From Mesaphorura yosii (Eukaryota; Arthropoda; Collembola; Poduromorpha; Tullbergiidae), in the NCBI GenBank assembly GCA_009869945.1, contig WIXG01000410.1, forward strand, positions 1 through 61,904: 61,904 bases of DNA, written 5' to 3'. Positions 11,701 to 22,884 of this stretch are shown here, one piece after another; positions within the stretch are counted from its first letter, which is position 1; each line of letters begins with the position of its first letter. Below the pieces are notes generated by a model. That model was given only the letters and a program-made list of their open reading frames with translations, did no database searches and had not been told where the DNA came from. The position numbers were made by a program, and so were the translations under genes.

Positions 11701-12106
11701 ACGCACGCAGAGAGAAGGTTGCGAAGAACCTACTGAAATCGAATTCTGGTTCAGTTATCGGGTACGATCTGTTCCACTCCGCCTTCAAAGCCGCCATTAT
11801 CGACCGGGTTTCGCTCGTGTTTGGCGTGAAGCCGAGAACGCAGGCGGGGCAGAGCAACTCGATGGATGTGAATCCAAAGTACTCTTGCGGCGTCATCGGC
11901 GTGTAGACGATCGTATCCTTACCGCCTTGCGGCGCCACCTCGGCATCGGCCGTGGTCATGGGCACCAGCGCTCTCATCCCGGCCAGGCAGATGGCGCCCA
12001 GGATGGGCAATCCCACTTCGACCGCTGTCAGCACGAAATACTTTCTCCGGAGCAGGAAATTTGCGCAGAACAGGGCAAATAGTTGACGGAGGCACGTGTG
12101 TGCCAT
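8750..12106 (-). CDS. ABCA-type transporter-like protein lacking both ATP-binding domains
   Basis: Four exons with matching phase-1 junctions: 12106-11734, 11665-11447, 11380-9089 and 8997-8750, giving 1043 residues. The N-terminus has the ABCA pattern: FLLRRKYFVLTAVEVGLPIL is the first membrane helix, an extracellular part contains AFDSEPDMAAYL and AGIVF, and the cluster GGVAGLQVALD follows. Then come about six helices (first transmembrane set), a Lys-rich linker, and a second transmembrane set with its own extracellular domain (LQLLLPTFMVLG to VIVYLLAGLLLPSLL). It ends LVTLGSGLIYSTLLSLAQ, exactly where ABCA proteins pass into the second ATP-binding domain. No Walker A, LSGGQ or Walker B is present. 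The linker where the first ATP-binding domain should be lies inside one 764-codon exon, so it was not simply missed. Known ABCA proteins are ATP-driven lipid exporters; this one cannot hydrolyse ATP on its own. The open frame argues for function. Confidence 0.8.
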
Positions 12107-13590
12107 TTTGGCGGTTCTGGCTTGGATTGGGTACTTCTCGTGACTAAATAAGTCTAATGAATGAATGATCGCCATGAATGGCTTTCGAACTCCTGCTGAA
12201 AGCGACCAGTTTGAAATACGAGGTTTTTTCCCTTCATTTCGTAAGCAGGAAGTAGGAAACCTCGAAACCTGGGCATGATCGTGTTTTCCTGTAACGCTTA
12301 AAACGAAAACCAACCAAATTACTGTAATTTTCGTTTCGCACATCGCATTCGATATTACACAATCGACACAATTAACTGGTTGACGACGCGACGTGCTGAA
12401 TCGAAAAATTGGAGCCGATCCGAGATTGCGTGCGTTTAATTGCCCCGTTCAAAAGCAATCCGTGACAGTACAGCGTAAGTGACCAGATCTCCACTCGAGA
12501 CCTGACAGACTTGGAAATTGGAGTTGTGCTGAATTCTGCATCGATATTTTTCAGCATGTCACTCAAGGTCATGGAAGTCAGGTGGCCGGTTGGTGAAGTG
12601 GAGTGGATAATGAAGTCAGATCAAGAATCAGAACTTCACTAACGAAAATCTCCGTTAAATTCGCAATTTAAGAAGTGAATCTCTGGAAATGCGGTTGCAT
12701 GACGTTCCGTTGAGAAATCTGCGCGTTGTAACATAAGAAAAGTATACTTAAGCACGCTTAGCACGAAATTCTGCGGTAATCGCCGAAACGGTAATTAGAA
12801 TCTCAGATTTACTTCAGATTGTTGAGCCTGTTAGCCCCCTCCCCCCGACAAATTGTAATTTTGTGCCACGTTGCTTCGATATGAACCGAGTCGCATGGTT
12901 TCTTTCTCCAAATGGTTTCAGATTCCATAGCGTGGAGGGTTAGTTGTGTGGGATGACGCATGCATAATCATGAATAATCTTCCAGGGCTCGCTGACGCGA
13001 GAACCCGCAGTCACTTGAAAATGATTTTGCAATTTTGCGGATTTACCTTGTATAATCGATCGGTATTACGCCATGGTGAGTGTAGGTTGGTCATGTATCG
13101 GGCATATATCGGGTGATAGTTCTCTCAGTCACCTGACTTGGAGCCTCGGGGCTTACTGGGGAGAAGTGTCCCAGTTGTCAGAATCCCCACCAAAGAAACG
13201 GTACTAGTTTTTGGAGGATGTATTTGATTTTGGCCCATGTATAAGGGTGGTGAAAGCACGATTGCCTGTAAAGGTGATAAGGGTAAATCCAGTAGACAGT
13301 AGGATCAGCTTACATGTACCAGAATCTAATACATAGAATAGAATAGAATAGAATACTTCGTTAAAAAGGTTTTTGACGTATTCCGAGCGATCGTATTCGC
13401 AAACATTGTAGCATGATTGTTGGAATTCGGTGCAGAGTACAAAGTCCTTGAAGTCACAATCAATTAAAGATTTTACTCGCTTCGGCAATGAGTAATTTAA
13501 TTGCTAGATCAGTCAAAAAACTGGATTTGAATGGGCTTGGGAATCATTCAACCATTCCTCATGCGAGTACGGCAGAGCAAAAGCAAAAGT
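12107..13590. other. Intergenic, no gene recognised
   Basis: A+T-rich DNA between the ABCA-like gene and block A, with a C-run at about 12836-12846 and a short (TAGAA)n microsatellite at about 13333-13355. Short open frames at 12372-12572 and 13204-13488 lack any recognisable feature. Confidence 0.5.
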
Positions 13591-13845
13591 ACGCATCTCC
13601 ATATCGAATTATAAGCGTACGCAGGTGGAAGATGCACGAGGCACACAGAGAAAAGAAAAGCGGCCGCCGGGTACGTGGCAGACACGAAAGAAAGAAAGGA
13701 GCAGAGCAAATTGCGAAAAATAAAAAACTACAAAGGAGAAAGAAAGATGAAAGGGGTCTTTCCAGCCAGGATCATCGTTTTTTCTTTTCTCGACTGGAAC
13801 AATAAAAATAGTATCGTTTCTATTACCCCACTTTCTTTACTCGAT

Positions 13846-13878
13846 ATCAAAGAAGCAGACTCGCGTACGCTTTTGATC
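13846..13878. promoter_or_regulatory. Two TCF-like motifs at the edge of block A
   Basis: ATCAAAG at 13846-13852 and TTTTGATC at about 13871-13878. The counterparts in block B are 35751-35758 and 35725-35732. Weaker matches than the core cluster. Confidence 0.35.
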
Positions 13879-14469
13879 AGCATCGTCATTGCCCTCGAAG
13901 GAAAATTTGCATCTTCTCATTCCAGACTCATGAACACGGAGCACCGGTCGGAGCTGATCAACCTGGGATTTTTATTCGGTATAGCAGCATTCCAGAATCA
14001 CCTGAGCCTCTTCTCTTTGGCGCTTTCCTATGGGGGGTCAGCCGAGAGGAATTTGCGAACAGGAAATAAGCCGGCGAGTTGAAGAAGGGAAAGAAAAGAG
14101 TTTGAGGTCATAAAAACTTGAAAGAAGTCGAAAGCCGAAAACTCCTTTCATCTTCTTTCAGATCTTCTCCTTCGCTTTCACTGGCCGATTGCGAGTTTCT
14201 TTCATGTTCATTAACGAGTTTCCCGGGAAGAACAACATGAAAGGGCTGCTGGAGCCCATCTTCTGAAGAAAGAGAAACCATCAGAGAGAATATTTCGCCA
14301 CGCCACGCGAATGGGACAGGCTTTCCTGAGAAAAAATTGTACCATCGCCGCGATTTTGCAAACCAGGGCTTTTTCTTCACTGCGTCACCGCCGCCGCGCA
14401 GTCTTTCATCTTCGCCGTCATCATGCTTGCTTGTTGCTTGAATTCAGCGGTGAGCCGTGCGCCTGCTTT

Positions 14470-14553
14470 CTTTGATCTCCGCCATGATCAAAGCCAAAGC
14501 AGCACAAGCACTACTACAATCAAAGAGAGGGCCCGAGATCAAAGGAGCCGCCG
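14470..14553. promoter_or_regulatory. Core TCF/LEF cluster of block A
   Basis: Four TCF-type motifs in 75 bases: CTTTGATC (14470-14477), GATCAAAG (14486-14493), ATCAAAG (about 14519-14525) and GATCAAAG (14537-14544). The helper-like GCCGCCG at 14547-14553 is three bases from the last one. TCF/LEF (Pangolin in flies) is the DNA-binding partner of beta-catenin, and fly TCF also needs GCCGCCR helper sites. The same order and spacing recurs, inverted, at 35020-35103. Confidence 0.6.
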
Positions 14554-15020
14554 CCGCCGAGGCAAAAACACTAAACACAGCACACAAGAGAGCGAAATGC
14601 GAAACATATTTGCCAATGCGCTCAACAATGATGTGTGCTGTGCTGTGTTTTATTCCCGTATGAGTAATCTCGTGCCAGTGCGTCGTCCCGTGTCTATATC
14701 AAGCCATGGAGAGTGAGACTTCAAAGGCGACTCTGCATCTTTCGTGCATAAAAGGAAATGATCCTCCATCGCTGCCATTTAACCGAGTAATTAGATGTGC
14801 GGCTCACGATTGAATTATGAAATCTCTCATGTGTGTGACTGGGTGAAAGAAAGCCACGCACACGCTTGATGCTGGTGTGAATGAGGAATCCGTGCCATGC
14901 TGTACGTGGATGTTGCGGGCGGTGAATGGTATGCGAAGAATCTACGAACGGAGTACACGTGCTCTGCTCCTCTTTGCGTGTGGCACAAAAGCGCAATGCA
15001 AAACAAAGCGATGGCGGTAC

Positions 15021-15119
15021 ATCAAAGACAAAGATCAAACGCAGATCAAAGCCAAGCCAAGCCTCGTTGCTGGTAAGCCACTCTCGAGAACAAAGGCCCG
15101 AAATAAGTCTCTTTTGATC
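15021..15119. promoter_or_regulatory. Second TCF/LEF cluster of block A
   Basis: ATCAAAG (15021-15027), GATCAAA (15033-15039), GATCAAAG (15044-15051) and TTTTGATC (15112-15119). A GGCGG stretch lies just before the first. In block B the comparable place has GATCAAAG at 34662 and ATCAAAG at 34722. Confidence 0.45.
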
Positions 15120-17974
15120 GAATCTCGTCTCGCTGTCTTGTCGCGATCGCAGGCAAAGGATGCGTTCTTTGTTGTTCAGTATGGCGTTTTGGTGAAAGTG
15201 GAAGTGACCTGAATGATTCATAGCAAAATAGAATGTAATTATCTCGTGAATTCATGCATTTTGTCGATGGACGATTTTGTCGTGGGATTCTCCGAATTCT
15301 CAGTAGCAGATTGTAATTCGATCATAACCTGTCTATTGTTACCCTGAGCTCTATTTTTTATTCTTCTCAAAAATGAACACATAAATCCGCATGGCGAAAG
15401 TGGAGAATGGAGAAAGCCAGGAAGCATGTTCTTTAGAACAGTCGAATTGTAAAATCTCTTGTATAAGAATGGCAGTGGTTCCAGTACAAATTCAATTCCT
15501 TCCGCTTCGGAGGGCGAGCCGTATGCAGAATTTCTCTCATCCGGCCATTGCGTTCGCGTTATTGAAATTTATGCTCCACTCGGATGTCACAACACAAGTG
15601 ACTGTGATGCAATTTGATTTATGGAAACTTTGTGCCGTGCAACTGCCAATGAGCGGAAGAAAGCTGGAATATCAAAAAATCCCAAACTCATTGAAGCAAG
15701 TGAAAATTATTGAAATATTCATAACGCTCGAGAAAAATGATCCGATTTATGCTTGCCGTGGATAGAAGCGTGAATATTCTTGAATGGATTCCACTTATTG
15801 AAACTTCGGGCATGTTTCGTTGCATTTTCGGTCGAATGAGTGCGCTTCGTTTTATTGTTCAACAAAGTTTCTACAAGTGAATTACCCACGAATTCAATTC
15901 TTTCCACTCTGGCGAGAATTTTTCAGCCAATTTGCAGATGCATTAGCTCAATAGGCTCAAATTTCCACAAAAAAACAACCAAGACTTCTACAATTTGGCG
16001 AGTACTGAGCCAATAATTGGGGAAATGTCATTTTGTTGATCTCCGACTTTCTTTCTCTTTCGAAAATTAAACTTGCGGCTTGCGACAAATTAAATCGAAG
16101 GCTTCTTGTAAACTGGAAACAAGTTTTTGCATGCTTCCCATTGAACTTGTCAACAACTTGACGAATCCGTGTATGAGTAATTTGTAATTTTGTCTTGAAA
16201 AGGCAGAGATTCTCGAATAAGTTCTGGAACTAACTTTTAATCATCAGACGTCTTGTTGCTCGCGATGCGCGTATGCTTGTTTACATGATTTTGCCGGATA
16301 CAACTCTTGACTCCAATTTTAATTAAAAATTCGAGTCAATTCGAGTCGAGAGATCTCTTGTGACTTGCGAGCTCGCAATATTTTCTTCACTTTTTAGAAA
16401 GTTAATTTGAAGTCGTACTAGCTGGAATCCTGAGTGACGGAATTTCTTAATTCATTCGCTATAAGAAACAAGAACAAAAAAAATCTCTCGAGGTTGGGTA
16501 AAATTATAAAAAATCGTACAACCAAAAAGCGGAGCACTCCAAATTAATTATCACCTGTGAACTCGAGCAACAGCATGTTTAATCTTACATTTTAAAATCT
16601 TTGAGTGTATTTTCCTGTCACTACGCTCCTTTGTCTTTTTCCTTTTGCTCGGGGGAGAACTGACTAATTAAATACTCGTGGAGGAGAGCATTTTAGCATA
16701 ATTGCTGAACGTAGAGTGAACGCCTGAGTCTTGAATTAATTGGCTGAATTAAGAATGAATTCTGATAAATGTGAGAACGACTTTCTCAGAGAGTGAAAGC
16801 GAATGCAGCTTCGAATTTATCAACAAGCAACACACAACTCAGCCAGCTCATTAACGTCTGCTTGCAGAGGAGACGTTTCCTGTAGTTTGCGCGAGGGCGA
16901 TTATTAGAGAAATTACTATTAAGTTAAGTAGCAGGTAAAGCAAATATATGCGTGACCTCTTCACTCTCCACTCTTTATTTACCTGAGCTGCTGGTTGAGT
17001 TAACTTAGCTTCAAGACTTTGCTTTGTGTAAAAACGTAAAAATCCTTATGTAATCGATCGACTCGATAGGACGAAAAGAAATCTCACGGGAGCTCGAGAC
17101 CACCAACCGCCACAGCCACCGGGCAGGGCAAGGCAGAGAAATGCACACAAGTAAAAATTCGTGTATGACCAGAAAAATCGAGGAATCCAATTTGTCTAAT
17201 GAAATGTTGACAGTGCGTCCAAGCGCAATGAAGAGCGAGCAGCAGAATGCTTTCAATAAAAATGATGGACTGAATGATGTTGACTGGGGTTGCATCGCAT
17301 TTGTCGATTGTCTGTATGTGAACGTCCATTTCGACTCTCGGGTGGAAAGAAGCTGAATTTCTTTCTTCCTTACGGTTGCTTTTGTTTGTCCTGTACAGGA
17401 AAAACACGGCCTGCTGCCTGGAAACTATCTCCTGCATGAACACCGAGGGGGCTGGAGGCGGGTGCCAGCGAACCGTCGACGACGCGCAAGAGTAAGTCAC
17501 TTCTGAAATCAGATACCTCTTCGTTATCGCTTGTGACAGGTGCACTGTCGTTAGTCAAATCACAGCAATTTGGTCCGACCCGTAGCGGGTAGCACGAGAA
17601 AGTTCAAATTAGTCTCAAATTACGAGTAACGCTCGGCTATCCTCATGGCTCACGCATGCCCACTCGCCATCGGCTCGTTATCCACTCTAAAAAAAAAGCT
17701 TCCGAATGAACTCCGCTGTTCTTTAACCGGGTTTTTCTCTTCCCAATGCAGCCGCGGACTGAGAAGATTCCCCCGCCACCAAAATCAACGCTGAACGCCC
17801 ACGCTTAATTCGATGGGTTGTGGATAATCCGAGTCGTAAAGAAATATTTGGTTACGACATTTTATTGCAGATGTACCAAATTCAATCAATGAAATGAAGG
17901 CTTGAGAATGTACAGTACAACCAGGAAAATTATACTGTTTGAATTATACGTCAGTTACGAATGATTTCGAAGAC

Positions 17975-18605
17975 TCCGGTTGGTCCCATCGAGCTCCTAA
18001 TCAGTTCCTGGACTCGTTTGAAATGGCGTTTGGTCCTTCGGCAGCTTTCTTGGAGTACTCCACAATAATGTGCTGAAGCATAGGAGTTGCCGCAGCGAAG
18101 CCAGAGTAGCCTACAACATCCGTCAGACCGGAGTTACGCATGTGGGGCAGCTTGATTGTGAATTTCTTAAGACATTTCAGGTCGATGATGCCCCCAGCAC
18201 TTTTGTGTTCACCCAGGAGGCGACGAACGATCTCAGCTGTCTGGCTTCCAGTTCCTGGCGCATGTCCTCAAAGTCAATCTTGGCCACCCCAGAAAGAAAC
18301 TCTTCCGCATTGAACACCGCCTTGTTGTTACTTATTCCCTTCTTCACCAAGCCCTACAGGAACAGCGACTGCAGAGCTGACTAGGCGGTCCACGTCCATC
18401 CGCATGTAATTTTTTTAAAATCAGTTGGTACCTCAGTTGCTAGCTCCTTCAGCGAGGTAGACCCGGCCCCTAGCAAATGCCTTCGAAGAAGCTACTGTTT
18501 GGTCCAGCAAATTCTTCGTGAGCGCTTCTTCAGTCGTCGTTTTCGGAATGCAATTAAAGCAATTGTGAAGTGGATCAGGGTGTCTTCCATGTTAGGTAGA
18601 GTTCA
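17975..18605 (-). pseudogene. Frameshifted gene remnant of unknown family
   Basis: On the minus strand several long codon-like stretches read through in different frames. From about 18600: HPDPLHNCFNC and TTTEEALTKNLLDQTV to a stop near 18445. Then KKGISNNKAVFNAEEFL and EDMRQELEARQL to about 18215. Then, in another frame, GGIIDLKCLKKFTIKLPHM and TDVVGYSGFAAATPM to a stop near 17985. The pieces keep coding-like composition and one order, so they look like one gene broken by at least two frameshifts. Alternatively, missed small introns could explain one break. I do not recognise the protein. Confidence 0.5.
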
Positions 18606-19410
18606 GCAGTGACACGCTAATTTACGTTGACCACACAAACTAATTTTGATTAAATATTTCGTTTGTGTACGTGTTAGCCCAATAAAACTTTCGAGAATAG
18701 AAAATTCCATGAAAGGAAATTCACAAACTTTCATGCATGCATTACCGTATACATCAAGCTTAAGAGTACGTAGTGGACTGCTGTTTTGTTTATGGTGCAC
18801 ACCGGATCGAAAGTGATGGACAAACTGGCAGAAGGGATCTCTTTTAAATGATTCTAATAGAGGCACCAGTGTCAATGACAAGAAATCCATGCAGTACCTT
18901 TCTACCAACTAATTTGCACACGCATGCGTTAATAGCATTCGTTATCGTTGCAAAATTTTGCGAGGTCAGCCACAAATTGATTTGCAGTCTGTCGGATTTT
19001 CAGACTGTACTGCTCTCAGTACTGCTACGTTTTTTGCATTTCTTTTCTTCTAAACTTTTACTAATTATGAAGTGGTCAATTAACACTTTCATCGGTGTAT
19101 TCAAGTTCAAGGTCGGCCTCCCGTAGCAATCAGAAAGACCGTCTTAACGACAAGGACAAAGAATCCCTGTCGATTGTAATTGCGTACATCTTCCTTTGTA
19201 GACCGTTGCCATCCAGGCACATGGAACACTGCTTCCAAATGAGAATTTGCCATTTTATGCTCAAACATATATTTTAATAGTAGAACACGATCCAAATTGT
19301 GATGACATAGACAGAACAAATGACTATTACTTTGCTAGATCCTAAATAATTTTAAAGCGAATTAATAGTACATGATGGCCGCATCGACTCCTGGACCCGC
19401 ACGACGTTGT
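18606..19410. other. Intergenic, no gene recognised
   Basis: Short open frames on both strands (18603-18908, 18848-19126) without signal or domain. Separates the remnant at 18 kb from the secreted cysteine-rich cluster. Confidence 0.5.
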
Positions 19411-19878
19411 TTAATCACACCGGCAAATTCGGTCACGGAGACCTTGAAAAGCCATCTCCTTTTTGGACTTGCCTGGATATTTACTCATGGCGTTAGAAAC
19501 AAATTTCCCAAGGGTGCAGTCTGAATCATCACCGCTGTAAAGGCACGAGGTTCCAGACTGACATTCCGGGACGGAACCTCCTTGCAAGCTCAGATCCGTT
19601 GGAAAGCACGTATTACCGCGCATCAGGTGACACGTGCCTCCATCCGATACACTCACGATGTCAATTCCGTTGACTTGGAATGAGGGACAGTCGTCGGCTC
19701 CTAATGCATGCAACTGGTTGCTGTGCCAGCCCACATTGCTACTGGAAGCAGCGCTCAAGTCACTAGGATGTGAGTTGATGTCCGCGTGAACTTTGAGCAA
19801 TCCGGATCGGATTGAATCTTCAGACGCAAACGCTGATCCCGCTGCGACTAAAACGAGCAAAAACGACGCCAGAGACAT
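19411..19878 (-). CDS. Small secreted eight-cysteine protein, copy 1
   Basis: Intronless gene for 155 residues. A signal peptide (MSLASFLLVLVAAGSAFA) is followed by DSIRSGLL, then eight cysteines in the family order: DDCPSF, GTCHL, NTCFP, PECQSG, SCLY, DCTL and a closing ICRC. The Gly-Thr-Ser-Cys and Cys-Thr-x-x-Lys blocks are shared with the copies at 20645, 22308, 24815 (broken) and 21478 (fragment). I do not recognise a named family; eight Cys suggest four disulfides and an extracellular role. A TATA box lies 144 bases upstream. An ACAGTTTCAA element in the leader (about 19977-19986) also occurs in the leader of the 22308 copy. Confidence 0.8.
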   Translation of the reverse strand: MSLASFLLVLVAAGSAFASEDSIRSGLLKVHADINSHPSDLSAASSSNVGWHSNQLHALGADDCPSFQVNGIDIVSVSDGGTCHLMRGNTCFPTDLSLQGGSVPECQSGTSCLYSGDDSDCTLGKFVSNAMSKYPGKSKKEMAFQGLRDRICRCD

Positions 19879-20644
19879 GTTGCTTAATTTGTTGATTTAG
19901 TTTGCCCAATTCTTCGATTGATTTTGAATCCTTCTGATTTTGACTGACTCGTAAAAATTTTGTTATACTGAAGAAATTGAAACTGTCCTGCTGACTTAAG
20001 ACTCGATCCAATGCAGAAGCTCTTTTATACTCTTGATTCTTGCGACGCTCGCTAATTAGCACCTGATTAAGAATTTATCCATAAATTCAAGATGCTCCTA
20101 CTGGATTGTGTCATTTTCCAAGTTCCTTACTAACTATCGGTGTTATGCTAATTGTTTTGGATAACATTCTGAACTTTCTTGAAAAAGTAGTCACGAACCA
20201 CTGGACAATGCGCAATTAACATGTACCCTTTGCCCTGAGTTTCATATTTCACCCATACCTCTGGAGTGTGCCCATGGTGTGTTGAGTGTCGTCATTCACT
20301 AATTGTTCTCGGTGATATTGACATTCGGAATAGCAATTCACAAATGGGGGTATGCTGCAATCTGAATTTGCATAAATAGATTCAGCCTACATGCATAATT
20401 CAATTACGGATGAACTGCTGAGAAAATGTTCACGATCATCTACGTGATTACCGGATCGGGCTAAGACTACCAGACACTGGCTCTTTCATTGCAATTCAAA
20501 TGCAAATACCACAAATAAATTGTTTGCAAGAGTGAATTTATTTGCTATAATTTACAAGACTAAACCTACAAATCCAAATCAACAGCTTTACATGAACTTT
20601 GACCGTCGAGCCTAAGAATCCTGACCAAGTCCATGCTTCCACGA
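19879..20644. other. Promoter and spacer of copy 1
   Basis: Includes the TATA box at 20022-20029. The rest is A+T-rich without a supported gene. Confidence 0.5.
20022..20029 (-). promoter_or_regulatory. TATA box (TATAAAAG) of copy 1
   Basis: TATAAAAG on the minus strand. An identical octamer precedes the related gene at 22308 at a similar distance, which supports it as a real core promoter. Confidence 0.6.
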
Positions 20645-21100
20645 TTAGCGACATTTGCACACAGTTCCGTCCATCAGCATCCGATCCGTCGCCTTGTCTA
20701 CCTCGGCTTTAGTCGGCGAAGTGCCCCCACGCAAGTATTTGTCGTACACCTCCGTGTTCATTTTCGTTATGGTACACTCCGCTCCGTCCGCGTAGTATGA
20801 ACACGTTGTTCCATTTTGGCATTTCAGCTTCTGTCCGACGCTCGTATCCCTGGGCATGCAGAACGATCCGGCCACCACACGGCATATATTGTTCTCAAGC
20901 ACGGTGTTAATGAGCAGACCGTCCAATGTCCTTCCTGATTGTGTGTTTGTCAGTGTGAAAGATCCACACGTCGAGTCGGAGGCAGAGTCGTCCGGCAGGG
21001 CCGAGTGGACGTCTAATCCATTGTTGGATGGAAATCCGAGGGCGATGGAGAAAGATGTGGCCAATGTCACAAACACGAAAAGGGTCAGACTTGAATCCAT
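20645..21100 (-). CDS. Small secreted eight-cysteine protein, copy 2
   Basis: Intronless gene; starting at the ATG at 21100 (rather than 21124) gives a clean signal peptide, MDSSLTLFVFVTLATSF, and 151 residues. The mature part keeps the eight-cysteine order: STCGSF, NICR, SFCMP, KCQNGT, TCSYY, ECTI, VCKC. The ECTITKM block and the spacing to the last CxC agree with the other copies. The N-terminal half of the mature protein differs, lacking the IRSGLL and GWHSN blocks of copies 1 and 3. Function unknown. Confidence 0.75.
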   Translation of the reverse strand: MDSSLTLFVFVTLATSFSIALGFPSNNGLDVHSALPDDSASDSTCGSFTLTNTQSGRTLDGLLINTVLENNICRVVAGSFCMPRDTSVGQKLKCQNGTTCSYYADGAECTITKMNTEVYDKYLRGGTSPTKAEVDKATDRMLMDGTVCKCR

Positions 21101-21477
21101 CTTAAGAAATTGTACAAAAGTCAAGTTTTATGTTTAAGTTACTCGGAGGAATACTTCAAAAAAAATTTCGCCAGGCCCATTATATGTTGGTCGAAGAGTC
21201 ATTATTATCAGATGACGCATATGAGCAATTAAAAACTTTAATGAAATTGGCCAAGTTTCTCCATAAAGCGGCCAAGTTTGACTGGAATTTGTTGAGATTT
21301 CTCTTGAAACATTATCCACCTCCAATTAAAGAAATTAGCAATTACCAGGTAGGCGATTCTCATTATGCAAATTCGCAAATAGCTAAAGCACTGATTCGAC
21401 CATACATAGCGTGAATTTATTTAAGGAACGTAATATTCGCAATTCAAGACGTTTTCAGATTTAGAATTTCATAAGAA
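21101..21477. other. Spacer, no gene recognised
   Basis: A 94-codon open frame at 21130-21414 on the plus strand has ordinary composition for A+T-rich DNA and no recognisable feature. Confidence 0.4.
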
Positions 21478-21612
21478 ATCCACAACACGTGCAAATGCCG
21501 TCATTAAACATTCGAATGATCGCCCCCGTCACTTCAGCTTCCGTGCTCGGCTTGGGTTCGGCGTAATACTTTGTATGTAGTACTCTACGCATCTTTGGTA
21601 TCGTACACGCTG
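21478..21612 (-). pseudogene. 3' fragment of the eight-cysteine family
   Basis: Reads ACTIPKMRRVLHTKYYAEP, then STEAEVTGAIIRMFNDG and ICTC. This lines up with the last third of the copy at 20645 (ECTITKM, KYL, PTKAEVDKATDRMLMDG, VCKC). The first half of the gene is missing upstream, so it is a truncated remnant. Confidence 0.7.
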
Positions 21613-22307
21613 CCTCCATAACCTCCGGCCGGCCTTTTGTCCGATCCCAGTTAACATGTTACGTAGCCAACGGCACTCCACTTGCAAGGCAAGATTACGT
21701 AATTGAGTCCATTCATTGGGTTACTACACAGTACCCGAACGTTTAACATGGACCCTACTTGTAGATGGTTTGGATTCAGGAGTGTGACCTCCATGTACGT
21801 GCTCGAGGGTGAATAATCTTGTCGCGGTGGATAAGCTCTGAGCAGGACCCCATGTATGTGATTGCCATCAGTGTTCTGGAGCCTGTGCATGATTAATTCG
21901 CGAGTGTGTCGACTACAAGTTGGACGATGCCCGTAGAAGGAATTGAAAAGTAGAGAGTTACATTGGAGATCCATGAGATATCGACAGGGCTTTCGGATCC
22001 TCGCCTGAAACGGCTCATATTGCCTGTACTACATCCTCTACTCGTGTTCGTTTGAGTTTCAAGTGATTTCAAGTCATTTTTGGATTTGACCAGGAAATGG
22101 AAACCGCATAAATTAACCCCACAAAGGTTTAGGGATAAAATAAAAAATGTAGAACGAATGGAATTATTCATGACTTCGATTATTACTTTATTTTCAGTAC
22201 AAGTATTTACTCCAGATTGAAATAGATGGAGGAATTTTCGATACATAATTCTGATTACTGCCGCCATGTTCATGTTTGATTCCGGGTCCACGCATGCACG
22301 TTCATGC
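21613..22307. other. Spacer with one unexplained open frame
   Basis: A minus-strand frame at 21651-21974 (about 107 codons) reads smoothly with pieces such as YMEVTLLNPNHLQVGSMLNV and NYVILPCKWS. It lacks a start context and a known domain. It could be an exon of an unrecognised gene or transposon debris. Confidence 0.3.
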
Positions 22308-22763
22308 TTAATCACATCGACAAATTGGGTCGGTGAGAACGTGCTGAACCGCTTCTCGGGGAGGAAGGTCCGAATACTTTCTTTTGCCTTCATTAACCAT
22401 TTTCGCAATGGTACACTCCGACCCATCATTGGCATATAGGCACGAGGTACCAGATTGGCATACAAGTGCCGAAGGTTTGGTGTCTGTTTTCAGTTCTGGT
22501 GGAAAGCAAGTGTTGCCACGGGCCAAGTGGCAAGTGGACCCGTCTTGTACGAGTTTGAACGTAATTCCGTACAGTACAAATGAGTCACAGTCATCCTCCA
22601 GAAGCTTCAAGTTGCTGTGCCAGCCGGCATTGATACTGGGATCGACACTGGCCTTATTGAGCTGTAAATTCGTGTCTGAATACAGCTCAAGCAATCCAGA
22701 TCGAATGGGATCTTCAGCAGACACTGTTGCGAATAGACCCAGCAGAATAAACGCTAAATGCAT
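22308..22763 (-). CDS. Small secreted eight-cysteine protein, copy 3
   Basis: Intronless, 151 residues. Signal peptide MHLAFILLGLFATVSA, then EDPIRSGLLELYSDTN and a GWHSN block shared with copy 1. The eight cysteines are DDCDSF, STCHLARGNTCFP, VCQSGTSCLY, ECTIAKM and ICRC. It is the closest relative of the gene at 19411. The same strand, the lack of introns and the shared TATAAAAG and ACAGTTTCAA promoter elements indicate tandem duplication. Function unknown; extracellular by its signal peptide. Confidence 0.8.
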   Translation of the reverse strand: MHLAFILLGLFATVSAEDPIRSGLLELYSDTNLQLNKASVDPSINAGWHSNLKLLEDDCDSFVLYGITFKLVQDGSTCHLARGNTCFPPELKTDTKPSALVCQSGTSCLYANDGSECTIAKMVNEGKRKYSDLPPREAVQHVLTDPICRCD

Positions 22764-22884
22764 GGTTTTTTTAGTTTGTGGATTTGTGATTTCTGCAAGC
22801 TTGATTTCTCAAAGTGGTTCGTGCGTTAGAAGATCAGAAGTTGAAACTGTTGTGCATAAAGGCAAGCACTGGAGAACTGGCTCG

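Larger units (their letters stand above)
13591..17700 (-). repeat. Block A: inverted copy of the nkd upstream segment
   Basis: Matches blocks B (31161-36200) and C (54401-58780) in reverse orientation over almost its whole length. Clear anchors, A to B: 14120-14340 to 35220-35480 (CCATTCGCGTGGCGTGGCG context), 14470-14553 to 35020-35103 (TCF core), 17120-17300 to 31570-31760, and 17380-17700 to 31160-31390. Sequence at 15400-15910 matches C (55800-56350) more closely than B. Unlike B and C it has no nkd exon beyond its promoter-side end near 17700. Gaps and substitutions are spread throughout, so the copy is not recent. It contains no supported gene. Confidence 0.85.

Noticed and set aside
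15391..15765. An open frame starting MAKVENGESQ shared by block A and, inverted, by block C (56349-56095)
   Set aside because: Differences between the copies mostly change amino acids, it has no domain, and block B does not keep it; it is shared noncoding DNA rather than a gene.
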